Source: Gnetum montanum | Lineage: Eukaryota > Streptophyta > Gnetopsida > Gnetales > Gnetaceae | NCBI GenBank assembly: GCA_015680685.1 | Contig: MNCI01018363.1 | Location: 253,368 to 317,367 of the forward strand | Length of the DNA stretch: 64,000 nucleotides | Direction: 5' to 3' | Part shown: positions 23,587-36,189 of the stretch, piece by piece | Numbering within the stretch: position 1 is the first letter of the stretch | How the letters are laid out: each line of letters begins with the position of its first letter | Notes under the pieces: model-generated | The model's input: the letters and a program-made list of their open reading frames with translations, nothing else | Told to the model about the DNA's origin: nothing | The model's database searches: none | Program-made: the position numbers and the translations under genes

Positions 23587-23703
23587 GTAATGATCTCATT
23601 TATCAAACTTATAAATTTGATTTTTCTTATATAAATAACATAGTCAAATATGAAGGCCATATTTAAGAATTACTTCTAGCCATGTCATTAGGAATTAGAA
23701 GGC
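23587..23703 (+). pseudogene. Host pol part 2: middle of the second RNase H
   Basis: Only 117 bp separate elements A and B. In one frame they read DLIYQTYKFDFSYINNIVKY and then ELLLAMSLGIRR, the diagnostic KLDF.CTNNIAEYEAL and LGI..L region of the archaeal-type RNase H of Tat elements. The frame joins that of 7986 across element A and that of 33509 across element B. First five bases are the right target copy of A (GTAAT); the last five are the left target copy of B (AAGGC). Confidence 0.85.
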
Positions 23704-24542
23704 TGATGGACCATGATATCAGGGCCGCAATATCAAATTTGCAATATCAAGTCTGCGATATAGGAGCTCACCAAATGATATCGGGCATCTAATGTTGTGA
23801 CTCACCTCATCGCCTATAAATAAGAGATAGGTGTACTTGGTTTTCATAGTTAGTCTTAGTTCCTTACTGAAACTCTTGCAGTTTTCCTTACTTAGAGTTA
23901 GAATTATTTCTAAGTGCTTGCAGTATGAGTCATAAAGTGAATGGATCTTTATTCGAGCTTTGTGTACCTAAGCATACCTTGTTGCCAAAAATAAAGAACA
24001 ACTTTGTGATAAACCTTGCAGCATTCAAAATAGTTTATTTAATGTTATTTATAGTTATTTAATGTTTTCCTTAATTAATTAATGTTCTCTCTCTCACCTT
24101 GTTAACTCTCCCAAGTAAACACACTCAATACGACCACTTCAAGCATGTATGGAACACTTGGTAACCTAGTAACGAGTAATGTTTGGTAATCATAGTATTG
24201 TTGCACTTGTTCAGGATGTGTATGACAAGTGGGAATACATGCTTGTGTTAGGACTAGTTAGAGCATAGTCGATTAGCTAAATGAAGTTAGTTACTTAATT
24301 AGTTCACTTCTCCCTTTGTATCACTAGGACATAAAATATCAGTAAATATATAAAAATAATATACCTCAAGTTTACTTAACCATACCATCATGCTATACAA
24401 GTAAGCTTGGGAAGATAATGATTGACTAACCTATCTAGGTTCTTTGAAATCACATAAGCACTTAGTCCTTGGAATTCAACTGGATCATGCGTGTATGCTC
24501 ATATTCATATGGTTGAGCATAGGGATACCTTACCATTCATCA
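23704..24542 (+). repeat. 5' LTR of element B (839 bp)
   Basis: Starts TGATGGACCATGATATC and ends CATTCATCA. U3 has GATATC at 23715 and 23777 plus decayed forms (AATATC, GATATA) between. TATA box at 23815. Landmarks shared with the 3' copy: AATTATTTCTRAGTGC, GATAAACCTTG, GAACACTTGGTAACCTAG, CACTTAGTCCTTGG. Confidence 0.9.
23815..23822 (+). promoter_or_regulatory. TATA box of element B 5' LTR
   Basis: TATAAATA in GCCTATAAATAAGAG, exactly repeated in the 3' LTR at 32794-32801, about 33 bp after the last GATATC word. Confidence 0.7.
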
Positions 24543-24543
24543 T

Positions 24544-24561
24544 TGGAACTGTTGTTGGGGA
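24544..24561 (+). other. Primer binding site of element B, decayed tRNA-Asp type
   Basis: TGGAACTGTTGTTGGGGA starts one base after the LTR end. It matches the Athila-type site TGGCGCCGTTGCCGGGGA at 13 of 18 positions; four of the five differences are C to T or G to A. Confidence 0.65.
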
Positions 24562-24680
24562 CTTTGTTGTTTGTGTGCTAGCTAGAACTTAGAAAATATT
24601 CCCATCATTGGAACAAACCCTTAGGGTTGGTTATCTTAAAATTATTGAAACAAAAAGTATTGCAAATTGAATAGATAATC

Positions 24681-27080
24681 ATGTCTCCTTCTTCTTACAA
24701 GAGTGTTTCAATACCTAGGTCTGATACAGGGAATAATTGGAGGTGTAGTACACATGATAATCTGCCAGTCCCACAACAGTTTCATGTGGTATACGTTCAT
24801 CCCAATGAGTATATACCAAACTTTACCTTTATCCTCCACTAGGATGAACAACTACATTGGCGTGATTTAGAAGGTAACATAGTGTTACCTCCTGATTGCT
24901 CAATCCCATGCATGCTTCTTCATGCTCTCACATGACTTGGTATGTAGCACTTACAAGCAGAGTACATTGTTCATGATCATAACTCAAGAGAGTGTCAATC
25001 CATGGAGGCACAATGTGAAAGGGATTTACAACAAGAGAGACATTATGAATCCATGAAGGGGAAGTTGTCTCAGAATGTCCCGTATGTAATAGGTAAAAAT
25101 GAGGGTGGTGAACATACCTCAGGAGGTCTTCCACACAATGATGTTCCTCTTGTTGACTTTGATCAAGGGGTTGTATATTAAAATCTTCAGTCAACTATCC
25201 ATAACCCAAATTTTGGTACCGATGGACACAAAGGGTCTAAAAAAGGAACATGAACACATGACAAAGGTGGACATTCTGATCGTAACTGTGATCGAGACCA
25301 TGACCACCGAAGAGAAGGAAGCATGCAACATCATCATGATGGTCCTCCTTCTTCTTCACCTTCATCATCTCCTTCATCCTCTCCTTTAGGATCTGGACAC
25401 AGTTGTAAGGGAAAAGACACTAAGGATAATGGTAAGTGAAATGGGAATCATAGAAAAAGTAGCCAAGAAAGGGGGTGAGGGCATTCTAAAGAAACTCATC
25501 ATGAAAGGATGGAGAGTAGAAAACAACATAGGAATCACAGATGCGATAAACAGTATGATCATGATGAACCCCTACTAGCTACTTGAAGTATGCTAGATAT
25601 AACTAAGCCTATTACAATCCCAAAAAGGCACCAAAAAGATAGTAGGATCAAAAGATTAGACATGAACAATATTCCACAATTTGAAGGGGGATACAATGCT
25701 GATCCTAAAAATCATTTGTAAGCATTTCACAATGTATGTACCTTGCAAAACATAGAAAATGAGTGGCAAAAACACAAGTTGTTTCCATGGACACTGATCA
25801 ATGAAGCAGAAAGCTGGTACCATTCCTTAGAACCAAAATCCATTTGCCAATGGAGTACCATGTTAGAACTGTTCAACGATAAGTATCAGATGTAATCATG
25901 AGTGTCCAACCTATAGAAGAAAATCCAAGGATGGAAACAAGAAAGACATGAACCCTTGGATGCTACCATGGGCCAATATTATGCACTGTCACATCATTAC
26001 CCAACCCATGGTTACTTGCAGTAGGAACAACTATGCCATCTTGTAGATGGGCTTAGGCACGAAACACAAAGAACCCTTGGGACTTATGCCCAAGGAAGGC
26101 TATCTAAGCTTAGGGTCCATCAAGTACAAAGATTATTGAAGAAAGTTGCTAAAGAGGAAGGTAAGTTAAGGAAAAGAGAAGGTGCAAGAGAATATAACAG
26201 AGATCCTTCCCTCCAAAAGAAGGGAGTTAGATTTTGTGAGGATGAAGAAGAGTCACCACTTTAAGAGATGGTGAATAGGAAAACTTTTCCCATTCAAAAA
26301 CTTACATCAGAAGTATCAGAAAAGGTAAACCAAATGTGGGACTCCCTAGATAATAAATTTTAAATAGTTCTCAAAATAGTAGAGGAGTATAGAGAGGAAG
26401 GTAGTGCCTGAGAAAGGGGAAAAAAGAGAGAAGCTAAATATGCAGGTAACAAAGGTAAGGATAAAGGTTCGATCATTGAAGAGGTTGTGGATTTGGATAT
26501 AGACAATGATGGTGGATGTGAGATATGCTAATATGACCATCCTAAGGGATCTTGCTCTATAATCTCACATCTGCAGGAGTCTAGGGTGTATGCACTCAAT
26601 CAAAAATGAAACAAAAGGCAAACACCTCAAAGGTTACCTTATCCCCAAGGTAACCCAACACAGTTCCACCAACCTTTGATGTATTATCCAAGTGGAACTC
26701 CACCACAACCAAATGAGTGGTACCAATAATGGAAACACCCATAATCATGGGGAATGCCACCACCAGGTCAATAGTACCCTTACCATCAACCTGACCTGCA
26801 TGAATACTATATGTAGTAGTTGATCTCTTCACATGGCTCTACTGGTCACATCACTCCCTAGCCTCACTACCAAGTCCATGAGTATTATAGAACTCCTTCT
26901 CCTAGGGGTGATGTTTCAAAAATGTACTATCCTTCTCATCCAGCTACATCACTTCCACCCTTAACTCTATTACCACATACTCTAGCCATGTAGGGTGAGC
27001 TCCCTACCCAGTTGTAGCAACGTAATACTACAAGGGCTATTAATCATCACCCTACTATTGATTTAGACAACCATGTAAAG
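24681..27080 (+). pseudogene. Element B gag
   Basis: Start ATG at 24681 (MSPSSYKSVSIPR). VVYVHPNEYIPNFTFILH at 24787, GNIVLPPDCSIPCMLLHAL near 24872, basic/acidic Ser-rich linker, then the Retrotrans_gag core at 25650-25920: MNNIPQFEGGYNADPKNHL, KLFPWTLINEAESWYHSLEP, LFNDKYQM. LDATMGQYYALSHHYPTHGY and an acidic helical part follow to 26400. Zinc-knuckle-like CEIC, a stop, then YDHPKGSC at 26518-26555, then SHLQESRVYALNQ. The tail to 27080 is rich in Pro, Tyr, His and Gln. Several stops (for example TAA at 25892 within the MYS motif). Organisation is the same as in A and D. Confidence 0.8.
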
Positions 27081-27279
27081 AAGAGATATTTCTTTAGGAC
27101 CAATAGTCAAACCAAGTCCTTGTAGTCATAAGAGGCTAACTCTCCAAAGGCCTCACCATCATTCGAAACTTTGAAACTCCCTTCAAAGCTAAGGCCACAT
27201 GTAACACACATGGTCATGTTGATGCATGCCATTACCAATTGAATTAAGGCTAGCCATATTTCTAAAAAATTATCTGATC

Positions 27280-30200
27280 CTAGGAGTCCTCTTATATATT
27301 TACAAATCACTGGGAATGAACCTTGCAAAGTTCGTTTGGATTCAAGTTTTGATGTCAACTTAATCTCTCAAGAGTTGTATAAAGCATGGAACCTACCTTC
27401 ACTAAAAAAGAGTAACATACATTTAGAGCTAGCTAACTAGTCCATTGTTGTCCCATTAGGAGTAGTGGAGGAAATCGTCACCACTGTTTGTGGATGGTCA
27501 TATCTAGTTGACTTCCTAGTGATTCAAGTTAACAACAGAAAGGGGGACTTCCCAATCATAATGGGAAGATCATGGATAAGAACAATTGACGCATTCCTAG
27601 AAATATGTGATCTTTTCCTAGAGATATCAAAAGAAAATACATTTGAAAAGATCAAGAAGAAGAAATTTCCGTGTATCACATATAGTGCCAAAGGGTGTAA
27701 TTATGTGCAGAAGTCCTAATTCGTACAATGATTGACATTGCCTACATGAAATCAATGTGTGCAAGTAAATAACATACAAAGATTCATGTATGTAGTAGCC
27801 ATAAGACAGGAAGGAACCCAGTAGCTAATAGCTAACCAAGATGGAAATTCAACTATATTCATGGAACCAACTAAGTGTTTTACTTGCACTTACATCGATA
27901 GCATAGACACATTACAGCAAGTTCATCACCAACTTTCACATCTTGACATTGAAAATATCAACTGGGGGAAGTTGGAAATCCCTGACAACTTTAAGAAAGA
28001 GCCACTTGAGTTAAAACCATTGCCCATTGGTATGGAATATACTTTTCTCAAAAATGAAAAAATGGTAATTATTAATGCTAGGCTTGCTCCTCAACAAAAA
28101 GTGAGACTACTAAAGATGGTGAAAAAATGGTCGAAAGCCTTCGCTTGGTCATATCTTGAATTAACAAGAATAGATCCTTAGATATGCCAACATAGGATTT
28201 ACACTGATCCCTCCATGAAACCTTGCTGACAGCTGCAGAGGTGATTAAACCCAAAGCTAAAGTAAGTGGTTAAAGAAGAAATTGAACAACTTCTAAAAGC
28301 TGGGTTCATCTACCCCATTGCTAATAGCAAATGAGTTAGTTCATTAGTTATTATGCCCAAAAGGGAGGTAAATGGAGGGTGTGTATAACTTTAGGCTACT
28401 AAACATAGCAACATTCAAAGACAACTTTCCATTGCCATTCATAAACCAAGTCTTAGACACCATTGTAGGGCATCTCTACTATAGTTTTTTGGATGGGTAT
28501 AGTGGATAGAACCAAATCCAAATAGCACCAAAAGACCAAGCCAAGACCACGTTCATAAGTCCTTGGGGGACATTTGCATACAAATAGGTGTTTTTTGACT
28601 TATGCAATGCTCCTGCAACATTTCAACATTTAGTTTTGAGTATCTTTCAGTAGCAAATAGGGAATGGTGTAGAGGTCTTCATGGATGATTTCTCCACCTA
28701 TGGAGTGGACTTAAATCAACCATTAGACTGATTAGAGAAAGTACTAAAATGATGTGTTGAAACCAATTTAAGGCTTAATTGGAAAAAAGCCATTTAATGG
28801 TCCAAGAAGGCATAGTATTAGGGCATAAGATTTCACAAATAGGGATAGAGGTAGAGCCCAAAAAGATCAAAGTCATCCAAGGAATCACATGCCAACCTGG
28901 AATAGTAAAAGACATACAATCATTCCTTGGACATACTAACTATTATAGAAGATTCATAGAGAAATTTTCAAAGGTTGTAAAACCATTGGTTGCATTAACG
29001 AAAAAGGACATACCTTTTGAATGGACCAAAGAATGTGAACTAGATTTCCAAAGCTTGAAGCAAAAGCTTGTAGAAACACCCATTCTACAAGCTCTTGACT
29101 AGTCTATATCATTCCACATAATGATTGACACGTCCAGCTTTGTCTTAGGAGCTATACTCATGTAGTTAGATGACCAAAAATGATCCTATTACATTCACTA
29201 TGTGAGTTGAAGTATTGTTGGTGCATAGCTTAACTACACCACAATAGAAAAGAAGTTAATGATTGTGGTGTTTGCACTAGATAAGTTTAGGCACTATGTA
29301 TTGGGATATAAGGTATTTGTACACATAGACCATAGTGTAATTCAATTCCTACTAAATAAAAAAATGGTGAGCCCTTGCATCATAGAATGGTTTGTAATCT
29401 TCCAAGAGTTCGATCTTACGATGATAAATCGTAAAGGCATCGAGAATGTTGTTGCTAATCATTTATCTCGGTTAAGATGGGACAACAAAGAGGATGAATA
29501 TCCACTTTTTGATCATTTTCCTAATGAATTCCTCTTTGTAGGTGTAGTAAATAATTAATTAACCATAGTTTCTACATCGAGCCAAATATTTCATGGAAAT
29601 TAATGGGCACCTTTATAAGGTATGTCTCGACGACTTGGTTCGATGGTGTGTTCTCAATGTAGATCAATTATGAGTTCTCCAAGATGCTCATGAGGGCCCT
29701 TATGGGGGGTCATTACACAAGGAGACAAATAACTATTAAAATCCTACTTGTAAGATATTGTTGGCCTACATTTTTCTAGGACACTCATCATTTTGTCCAA
29801 TCTTGTGAGCGCTGCCAACATGATGGGGGAATGATTGCTAGGATGGAGGATCCACAACAATGGATTCAACCTTTAGAACCCTTCAACATATGGAAAATTG
29901 ATTGTATGGGTCCTATTACACCAATGTTCAATGGAAAAGCCTACATTGTTTATTGCTGTTGAAGTAGCTACTGTTATGGACTGTACATCATCTACTGCTA
30001 CATGATTTGTTCAACAACAAATTGTAAATAGGTTTAGCATGCCTCATGCACTTATTTTGGACAATGGTACACACTTTACAGGTGTGAATTTCCATAAATT
30101 GATGCAACAATTGTGATTCAAGCATTAACTAACTACACCATATCATCCTCAAGTGAACGATCAAGCTGAGGTCACCAATATGGAGATTACAAAAATATTG

Positions 30201-30740
30201 ACATGAACCATCAGCAAATATAGGCGAGACTAGAGTAGAAAATTGAATGATTCTCTTTTGGTGTACCACTCCACATGGAAACTCTCTATAGGCTACTCTC
30301 CCAATGAGTTAGTGTACGGTAAACTTCCAATGCTTCCTATTTAAGCACAGCTCTATACACTATCCATGCATGTGATCTTAACCTTGACCATAATCTCGCA
30401 TAGAAAGAGCAGTTGATGAACCTTAACTTGCTAGATGAAAATTGATTAGAAATCCTATCATCTAATGAATTTTACAAGGACTTTAATAAACAATGTCATG
30501 ACCTAAAAATTAGAAAATTTAAATACCAACATAGAGATAAGGTTCTTTATTGGAACCCCACACATGTGCCACAATGCACTAAGTTTCGAAAGTTGTGGGA
30601 AGGACCTTATATTATTCATGAAAATTTTCCTTTAGGCGTTATGATAATTTACAAACCTAATAGCGTAGATAAGAAATTGTTGGTGATCATCCAACAAACC
30701 AAACCTTTCCGTAAGCCTAGAATAGCTAGTACCAATACTA
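27280..30740 (+). pseudogene. Element B pol: protease, RT, RNase H, integrase
   Basis: Protease: LDSSFDVNLISQELYKAW near 27335 (DSG changed to DSS), GDFPIIMGRSWIRTI at 27546. RT: start near 28290, FLDGYSG near 28490, intact catalytic box VFMDDFSTYG near 28677, then EGIVLGHKISQIGIEVEPKK at 28809 and FLGHTNYYRRFIEKFSK at 28923. RNase H: MIVVFALDKFRHYVLGYK at 29259, FDLTMINRKGIENVVANHLS at 29412, FPNEFLF near 29520. A short deletion follows. Integrase 29650-30720: GERCQHDG-like zinc region near 29810, WKIDCMGPITPMFNGK core, LILDNGTHF second Asp, DQAEVTN with the catalytic Glu, and a conserved C-terminal part RDKVLYWNPTHVPQ near 30533. Best-kept pol of the window but still with stops. Confidence 0.88.
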
Positions 30741-32696
30741 CCTCTGTTGGTGGACAATCTTGCTCATTATTACGGATCTCCCCCTTCCAACTTAGTTGTG
30801 GGGGAGATGGCCATCAATGTTAACCATTCTAAGCCATTAGCTCTTTTTGTATTTTTGTTTTACACATATTTTCAATTTTACTTATTTTTTTTACACCATC
30901 GTTCATATTTTTTACTATTTCATTATTTTATTTAATTTCATTCATCATACAATAAGTGCTTACGATGGTGGATTGTACTATAATGGTGTTGATTGTTAAT
31001 GTTGGATTTTTACCTTTTATTTTAAATGTTGACACTAAGATATGGTTCTTTTGATAAAACAGGCAATGAGTCCACATCATCCATTACTCCATTCAACTCT
31101 ATCGTCTCCCTTGTCTTGGAAATGTACTATCCCTTTTTCTAAATAAACTTATTAATGAACTGGTGACTTGGTATTCTTCAAACGAAGGAAGGACTCAATG
31201 GTTGAAAAGGGTGTGGATTCAAGGGGATTTGACGCACTTGTGTTGGCTATTCTCTTTGGTACTTGGATGCTTTTAATGGGTTTTCTACCATTTTGTCATT
31301 AACCAAACATCAGGAAATTGAATAAAGTAAATAAGTCTTTGCATGATGTGGTTCTCACGTCAAAAAAAAAAAAAGAGAAACTGGTGAGAATTGAAAGCAC
31401 ACCCTTAGACATAATAACAAAATATGGGCTACAAGCACTGGTTATGGCACTGGAAAGACATGTTACCCATGTCTGAAGGTTCCCTCTAACTAAGGCCCTT
31501 TCTTGCTTCCTACTGCTCTATCTTTCTCTCCTCGGAATGGTGGTGACTCTATGAATGCATTCTTCTCACTTTAAGAGGATGGGTTGGTCAAATGTGTTGA
31601 CGCAATGTCACTGAATGTGGTTTGTTTGAATCTATATTTTGAATGAATTCTATTCAGTCACCATAACCATATAATACATAAGGGACTTTACACAACCTTG
31701 CTCTTAGGATTCAATTTCATTTTCTCCTCTCCTTACATATTTCTTCCCATATTCCACCTCATTGCCTATTTGATGATCAATCTATATCTTGGTTGAGGGA
31801 TTTTTCATCTTTGATAACTTCTTATGGGTAAGTCCTTAACCATTTTTCCATACGTCATTCCTAGAGCCTATGAACTCTTTGGTTTGCAAGTCTGTCAAGG
31901 CATAAAAGGCATGAGCCTACCTTGGAGAGGATCCATTGACATTCCTTTATGGTAAAATCATTAAGTTCTTTCCCTTAAAAATTCTTTGTGATCAACCATT
32001 TCTCATTTCATCCCCATCCATGACATCCATTTAATTGGCTTCACCATTGTTATTTCTCTTATCTTTCTTGTTCCTATAGTATTTCCACGCTATTGCTACT
32101 AGAGGTTCACTCTTAGTCATGGGAGCCTTGTTACAAATTTTTTCATTCTATTACCTATCTCACCCATACACCTTAGGTACTTATCAATAAAAAATGTCTA
32201 ACCGAGTATCTACCATATCCATAACCTAGCTAAGGTACTTCATATTGAGGTAAGGTATCAACTACATTGTATCTTATCTAACCTTGATAATTCATGACTA
32301 TGTTGTGTGTGCAGATGAAGACCATACAAAAAATGGAATGGGATAGGAGGGAGCACTCAATATGGACTAGAGTGGAAGTAGTTATGCAAGAAACATGCTT
32401 CATCACGTGGCTATGAATAAACAATAGAGTGCACATTTCTAACATCGGCAACAATGCACCTCATTCTCTTCTCTCTCTCTCTTTCTCTTCAAGCTATCAG
32501 ATGAGGGTCTGGATGTCATCTATGTACAGTGTTCACCATAATGGTTATGAACACCAATGCTATAATATGTTTGTCAATCTATTCACAAGGCACTTTGAGT
32601 CTATCACCCATGTCACTGTCAGTTTTCATTTAGTCAATAATCCCATACCTTCCCAATATTTTGTAAGGAACTCAAGATGAGTTTTCAGTGGGATTA
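30741..32696 (+). other. Element B 3' spacer
   Basis: Non-coding. The first part is shared with the spacer of element A (to about 31140). 31140-32560 has no open frame of note. The last 70 bp before the LTR (AGTCAATAATCCCATACC onward) are shared with A and F. ORF3 is absent, by loss or because this lineage never had it. Confidence 0.6.
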
Positions 32697-33503
32697 TGAT
32701 GAACTGTGATATCACATCCATGATATCGAGTCCATGATATTAGAGCTTACTAAGTGATATCTTGCATTCGATGTCATGCCCCACCTAATTGCCTATAAAT
32801 AAGAGGTGGGCATGCTTGGTTTCCATATTTAGTCTTAGTCCCTTACTTGAACTCTTGCAATTTTTCTTTCTTAGAGTTAGAATTATTTCTGAGTGCCCAT
32901 AGTAGGATTCATAAAGTGAACCGATCTTTATTTGAGCATTTTGTACGTGAGCACACCTTATGGCTATAAATAAAGATGATCTTTGTGATAAACCTTGTAG
33001 CATTCAGAATAGCTTATTTAATGTTATTTACAGTTATTTAATACTTTTCTTAGTTAATTAATGTTCTCTCTCTCACCTTGTTAACTCTCCCAAGTAAGCA
33101 CACTCAGTACGACCACATCGAGCATGCATGGAACACTTGGTAACCTAGTAACGAGTAGCATTTGGTAACCCTAGTGTTACACTAGCTTAGGATGTGTACA
33201 AGTGGGAATGGATGCTGGTGTTAGGACTACGTAGAGCATAGTTGATTAGGTAAATTAAATTAGTTCACTTCTTCCTTTGTAGCACCAGGACATAAAACAT
33301 TAGAAAATATATAAAAATCATATATCTCAAGTTTACTTAACCATAAAATTGTGCTATACAAGTAAGCTTGGGAAGACAATGATTAACAAACCCATCTAGG
33401 TTCTGTGAAAGCACATAAGCACTTAGTCCTTGGAATTTAACTGGATCATGCATATATGCTCATATTCATATGGTTAGGCATAGGGATACCTCGTGGCTCA
33501 TGA
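32697..33503 (+). repeat. 3' LTR of element B (807 bp)
   Basis: Starts TGATGAACTGTGATATCAC, ends GGCTCATGA (CATCA expected). GATATC words near 32707, 32721 and 32757 with GATATT between. TATA box at 32794. Confidence 0.9.
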
Positions 33504-33770
33504 GAGGCTTTTAATTTGAGGTTATTTCCAACTAGTAATCCACAAAGTTAATGATGAGTATGCCTTCAAAGTTGAAAATGTTCAATCCTATAGGCTTATC
33601 TTACAATTTAACAATTTCCTCATAATGCATATTCATCACCTCAAAAACATGCTTGCAAATGCTTCAACCACCTTCGCTCTTCTTGCAAATCATATATTTC
33701 TTAGAGATATACCAATCACTTTTAGAGACAAATAACACATTGACGTAGTTAACTTAAAAGAAAAATAATA
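33504..33770 (+). pseudogene. Host pol part 3: end of the second RNase H
   Basis: After the target copy GAGGC the host frame continues: FQLVIHKVNDEYAFKVENVQ near 33527, SYRLILQF, then MHIHHLKNMLANASTTFALL at 33628, matching the DSQLVINQ.NGEY and HIPR.EN..ADALA.LAS region of the Tat archaeal-type RNase H. Confidence 0.8.
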
Positions 33771-34019
33771 ATATTGAGATATAATATAATACCTTTAGAA
33801 AGGAGAGACTCTTAAATTCCTATCTTCATCTCCAAAAAAATGCTCCCTGTAAATGTTCTATGAATTTTTATATTATTAATACCAATATTTTATGTTGCAT
33901 TTCTATAATAGACATTCTTATATATTGTGTATGTCATAACGAAGTGTAAATGATTTTAGAATACATACATTCTAATGTATATGAAGGTTTCTTAGGATCA
34001 TGGTCTTTGATATCTTACA
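33771..34019 (+). other. Host linker between RNase H and integrase
   Basis: AT-rich with many stops; the N-terminal integrase region is expected here but I cannot read it. Confidence 0.4.
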
Positions 34020-34668
34020 TTATTTGTCTAGGTTACTAGTGATTTATAATGTCTAGTTATATGCATACAATAGTTAGAATTTGTAATATATGTCAATATC
34101 ATGATACATTTTTCTATGTATCATTCCAAGAGATTAGAACTTTGGAAATCATATGGGCTTTCTAGAAATGGGGGTTGGATATCATAGGCTTAATCAATTC
34201 TCCAACTTCTATAGGTTACCAATTTATTTTAATAGCTACAAAGTATCTTATGAAGTGGGTTGAATTTTTTCCCTTAAAATATACTACATGTAAGTATATT
34301 TTACATTTCATCTTGAATCACATCATCATCCACTTTTGTATTCACTTCCACATTACTATGGATAATGGATCTTAGTTAAATAGTAAAGAAGTTACCAAGT
34401 TTTATGATTAGTAATAAATCACCCAATCATTCTCATCTTCAAATTATCCTAAATCCAATGTTCAAGCTAAGTTAATAAAAACACCCCTCATTCATTTACC
34501 TAAGACCATGGTTAACCAATACTAGAAAAATTAGCATAGCTAGCTAACCAAAATGCAACTAGCTAAACATAATTCCTATTAAATTATGGGTTTGAAGTAA
34601 TGTTACCAATGGAATTGGATTTGTCTTCTTTTCTTGCAAACTTAAATAATTGGATGATAGGTGAAAAA
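34020..34668 (+). pseudogene. Host pol part 4: integrase, interrupted by element C
   Basis: Zinc-binding C..C seen as CNICQYHD near 34090. Catalytic core from about 34165: GLDIIGLINSPTSIGYQFIL, ATKYLMKWVEFFPLKY, TMDNGS (second Asp near 34370), with the Glu of the third catalytic motif changed (QAKLIKTPL). VMLPMELDLSSFLANL at 34595 matches the usual VYGMEAVLP region. The frame runs to 34668, where copia element C begins. Confidence 0.8.
34664..34668. other. Left target-site duplication of element C (AAAAA)
   Basis: Same five bases at 47258-47262. Low complexity weakens the evidence, but the host integrase frame continuing after the right copy supports it. Confidence 0.55.
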
Positions 34669-34884
34669 TGTTAAAACCTTGGAAAATGAAGAATTTCAAA
34701 AAAACGTGCTTATAGGATCTTACAAAACTAAGAAAGAACAAGACAAGAACTCTATGATATTAGGATAAGAACAAATAAAGTTAACGAGATCAAGATAAAG
34801 CCAAGTTTAGAGATCAAGATGAGACCTACATTACCAAAGTCCCAATTGAGACTACAAGATGTTAAGAATGCATAAAGCCTATCA
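34669..34884 (+). repeat. 5' LTR of element C, left part
   Basis: TGTTAAAACCTTGGAAAAT and following 215 bp align with 46178-46393 of the 3' LTR. Similarity stops where the LTR remnant of element E begins. Confidence 0.85.
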
Positions 34885-36175
34885 AATATCATGATTCAAC
34901 AAAATAACATGTATACCTCAATATGAAAAAACAATACCATATTTCTCAAATGGCATGTACTTCCATACAAATGACCACTATAATAACCTTTAAAATGATA
35001 TATGCCCAAAGAGAAAATTAATCCCATGATTAGAAAGTACTTTCCAAAATGATCCCAATGACACTAATTTTACCTAAACCAACCTCCTAGAAGAAAAGTT
35101 ATTTAAGTTTAATGTTTGATGAATAAAATAATATTTAATTAACAACAGGAAGGATTGGAACTCCCAAAAATGCTCACACCCCAATAGGCCCCACAAATAT
35201 CATATGCCAATCATACAAGTCTTCTCAACATCACACATCACATTCTAAAACTCCACATCATACCATACATCACATTTATATTAATACACACTTCATAACC
35301 AAAATTAGACAATTTTGAGAAATATACACAATAACATATCCAAGCTTAATCTTTGAGCTATCCATCCCACATGCCTACATTTCATAATCATATATACTAA
35401 TCTAGCACGAAAATAGAGGGAAAAGGTAAATACAACTCAGCAATTAAAACTATTGGACAAAAAGGCCAAAACAAGTAGAAAACCCTTAAAAATATAGTAG
35501 GACTCCATTTCACTCCCAAAAGGTTTTGCACCTACACAGATATGACTACAATAATCCAAAATCTAGGTTTAGTGCAAGTAAAAACCATCAACAAAGCTCA
35601 AAATTTAGAAAAATGTGGAAGAGAAGAAGAAAGTAGAAAGCAAAATAGAAGAAAATAGGATCTTGTGCATTTCTATTTCCTAAAAACTAAGAGAAAATAG
35701 ACAAAACTAGATTTTTTATGGGTGGCAGTGCAAAAGGGTGGTGGTAAAATCATAAGGATAAAACAAAACTATTCTTTTAAGGATATGTTAAAAACAAATA
35801 TACAAGCAACCTTTGTTTTTCCCTTGGCACACATCACATGCAACCTAACATTAGCTAGTTTTTTTGTTTTAACTTTATTTTATTTTACTTTTTTTAAATA
35901 TGTCATTTTCATAAGCTAATATATTTTTTCCTTAGCAACTAATACTATGAACTTCAATTACACATAACAAACATACTAGGACTCCAGATCAAAACTTATT
36001 TGAACGTACAAACTCCTTATCATATTCTTTACACATTCACATGCTGAAACCACACCTAAACATCTTGCAACATAGTGATATAGTGCACATGCATAAATAC
36101 CAAAATCACACATAAAGTATAAAGACATACTAGATAGATGCTCTTGTACCCCAATCCAACACCCCTACTCTTGTA
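34885..36175 (-). repeat. 3' LTR remnant of element E
   Basis: Aligns with 40535-41492 of the 5' LTR: ACAATACCATATTTCTCAAA near 34930 and 40580, AAGTAGAAAGC, GGTCTAGGTTT-like and CCAATCCAACACCCCTA at 36155 and 41476. It holds an extra segment near 35000-35330 relative to the other copy. Both ends are truncated. Confidence 0.8.
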
Positions 36176-36189
36176 TATGCTTTTGTAAA

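Larger units (their letters stand above)
23704..33503 (+). mobile_element. Element B: Athila-like Ty3/gypsy, both LTRs, no ORF3
   Basis: LTRs at 23704-24542 and 32697-33503 with target duplication AAGGC (23699-23703) and GAGGC (33504-33508), one A/G difference. Primer site, gag, protease, RT, RNase H and integrase follow in normal order. After integrase there is a 1.9 kb spacer but no ORF3 like that of A and F. At 9.8 kb it is the most complete element here, though every gene has stops and its LTRs are visibly diverged. Confidence 0.88.

Noticed and set aside
26346-26832. Minus-strand open stretches opposite element B gag
   Set aside because: Shadows of the plus-strand gag including its zinc-knuckle region.
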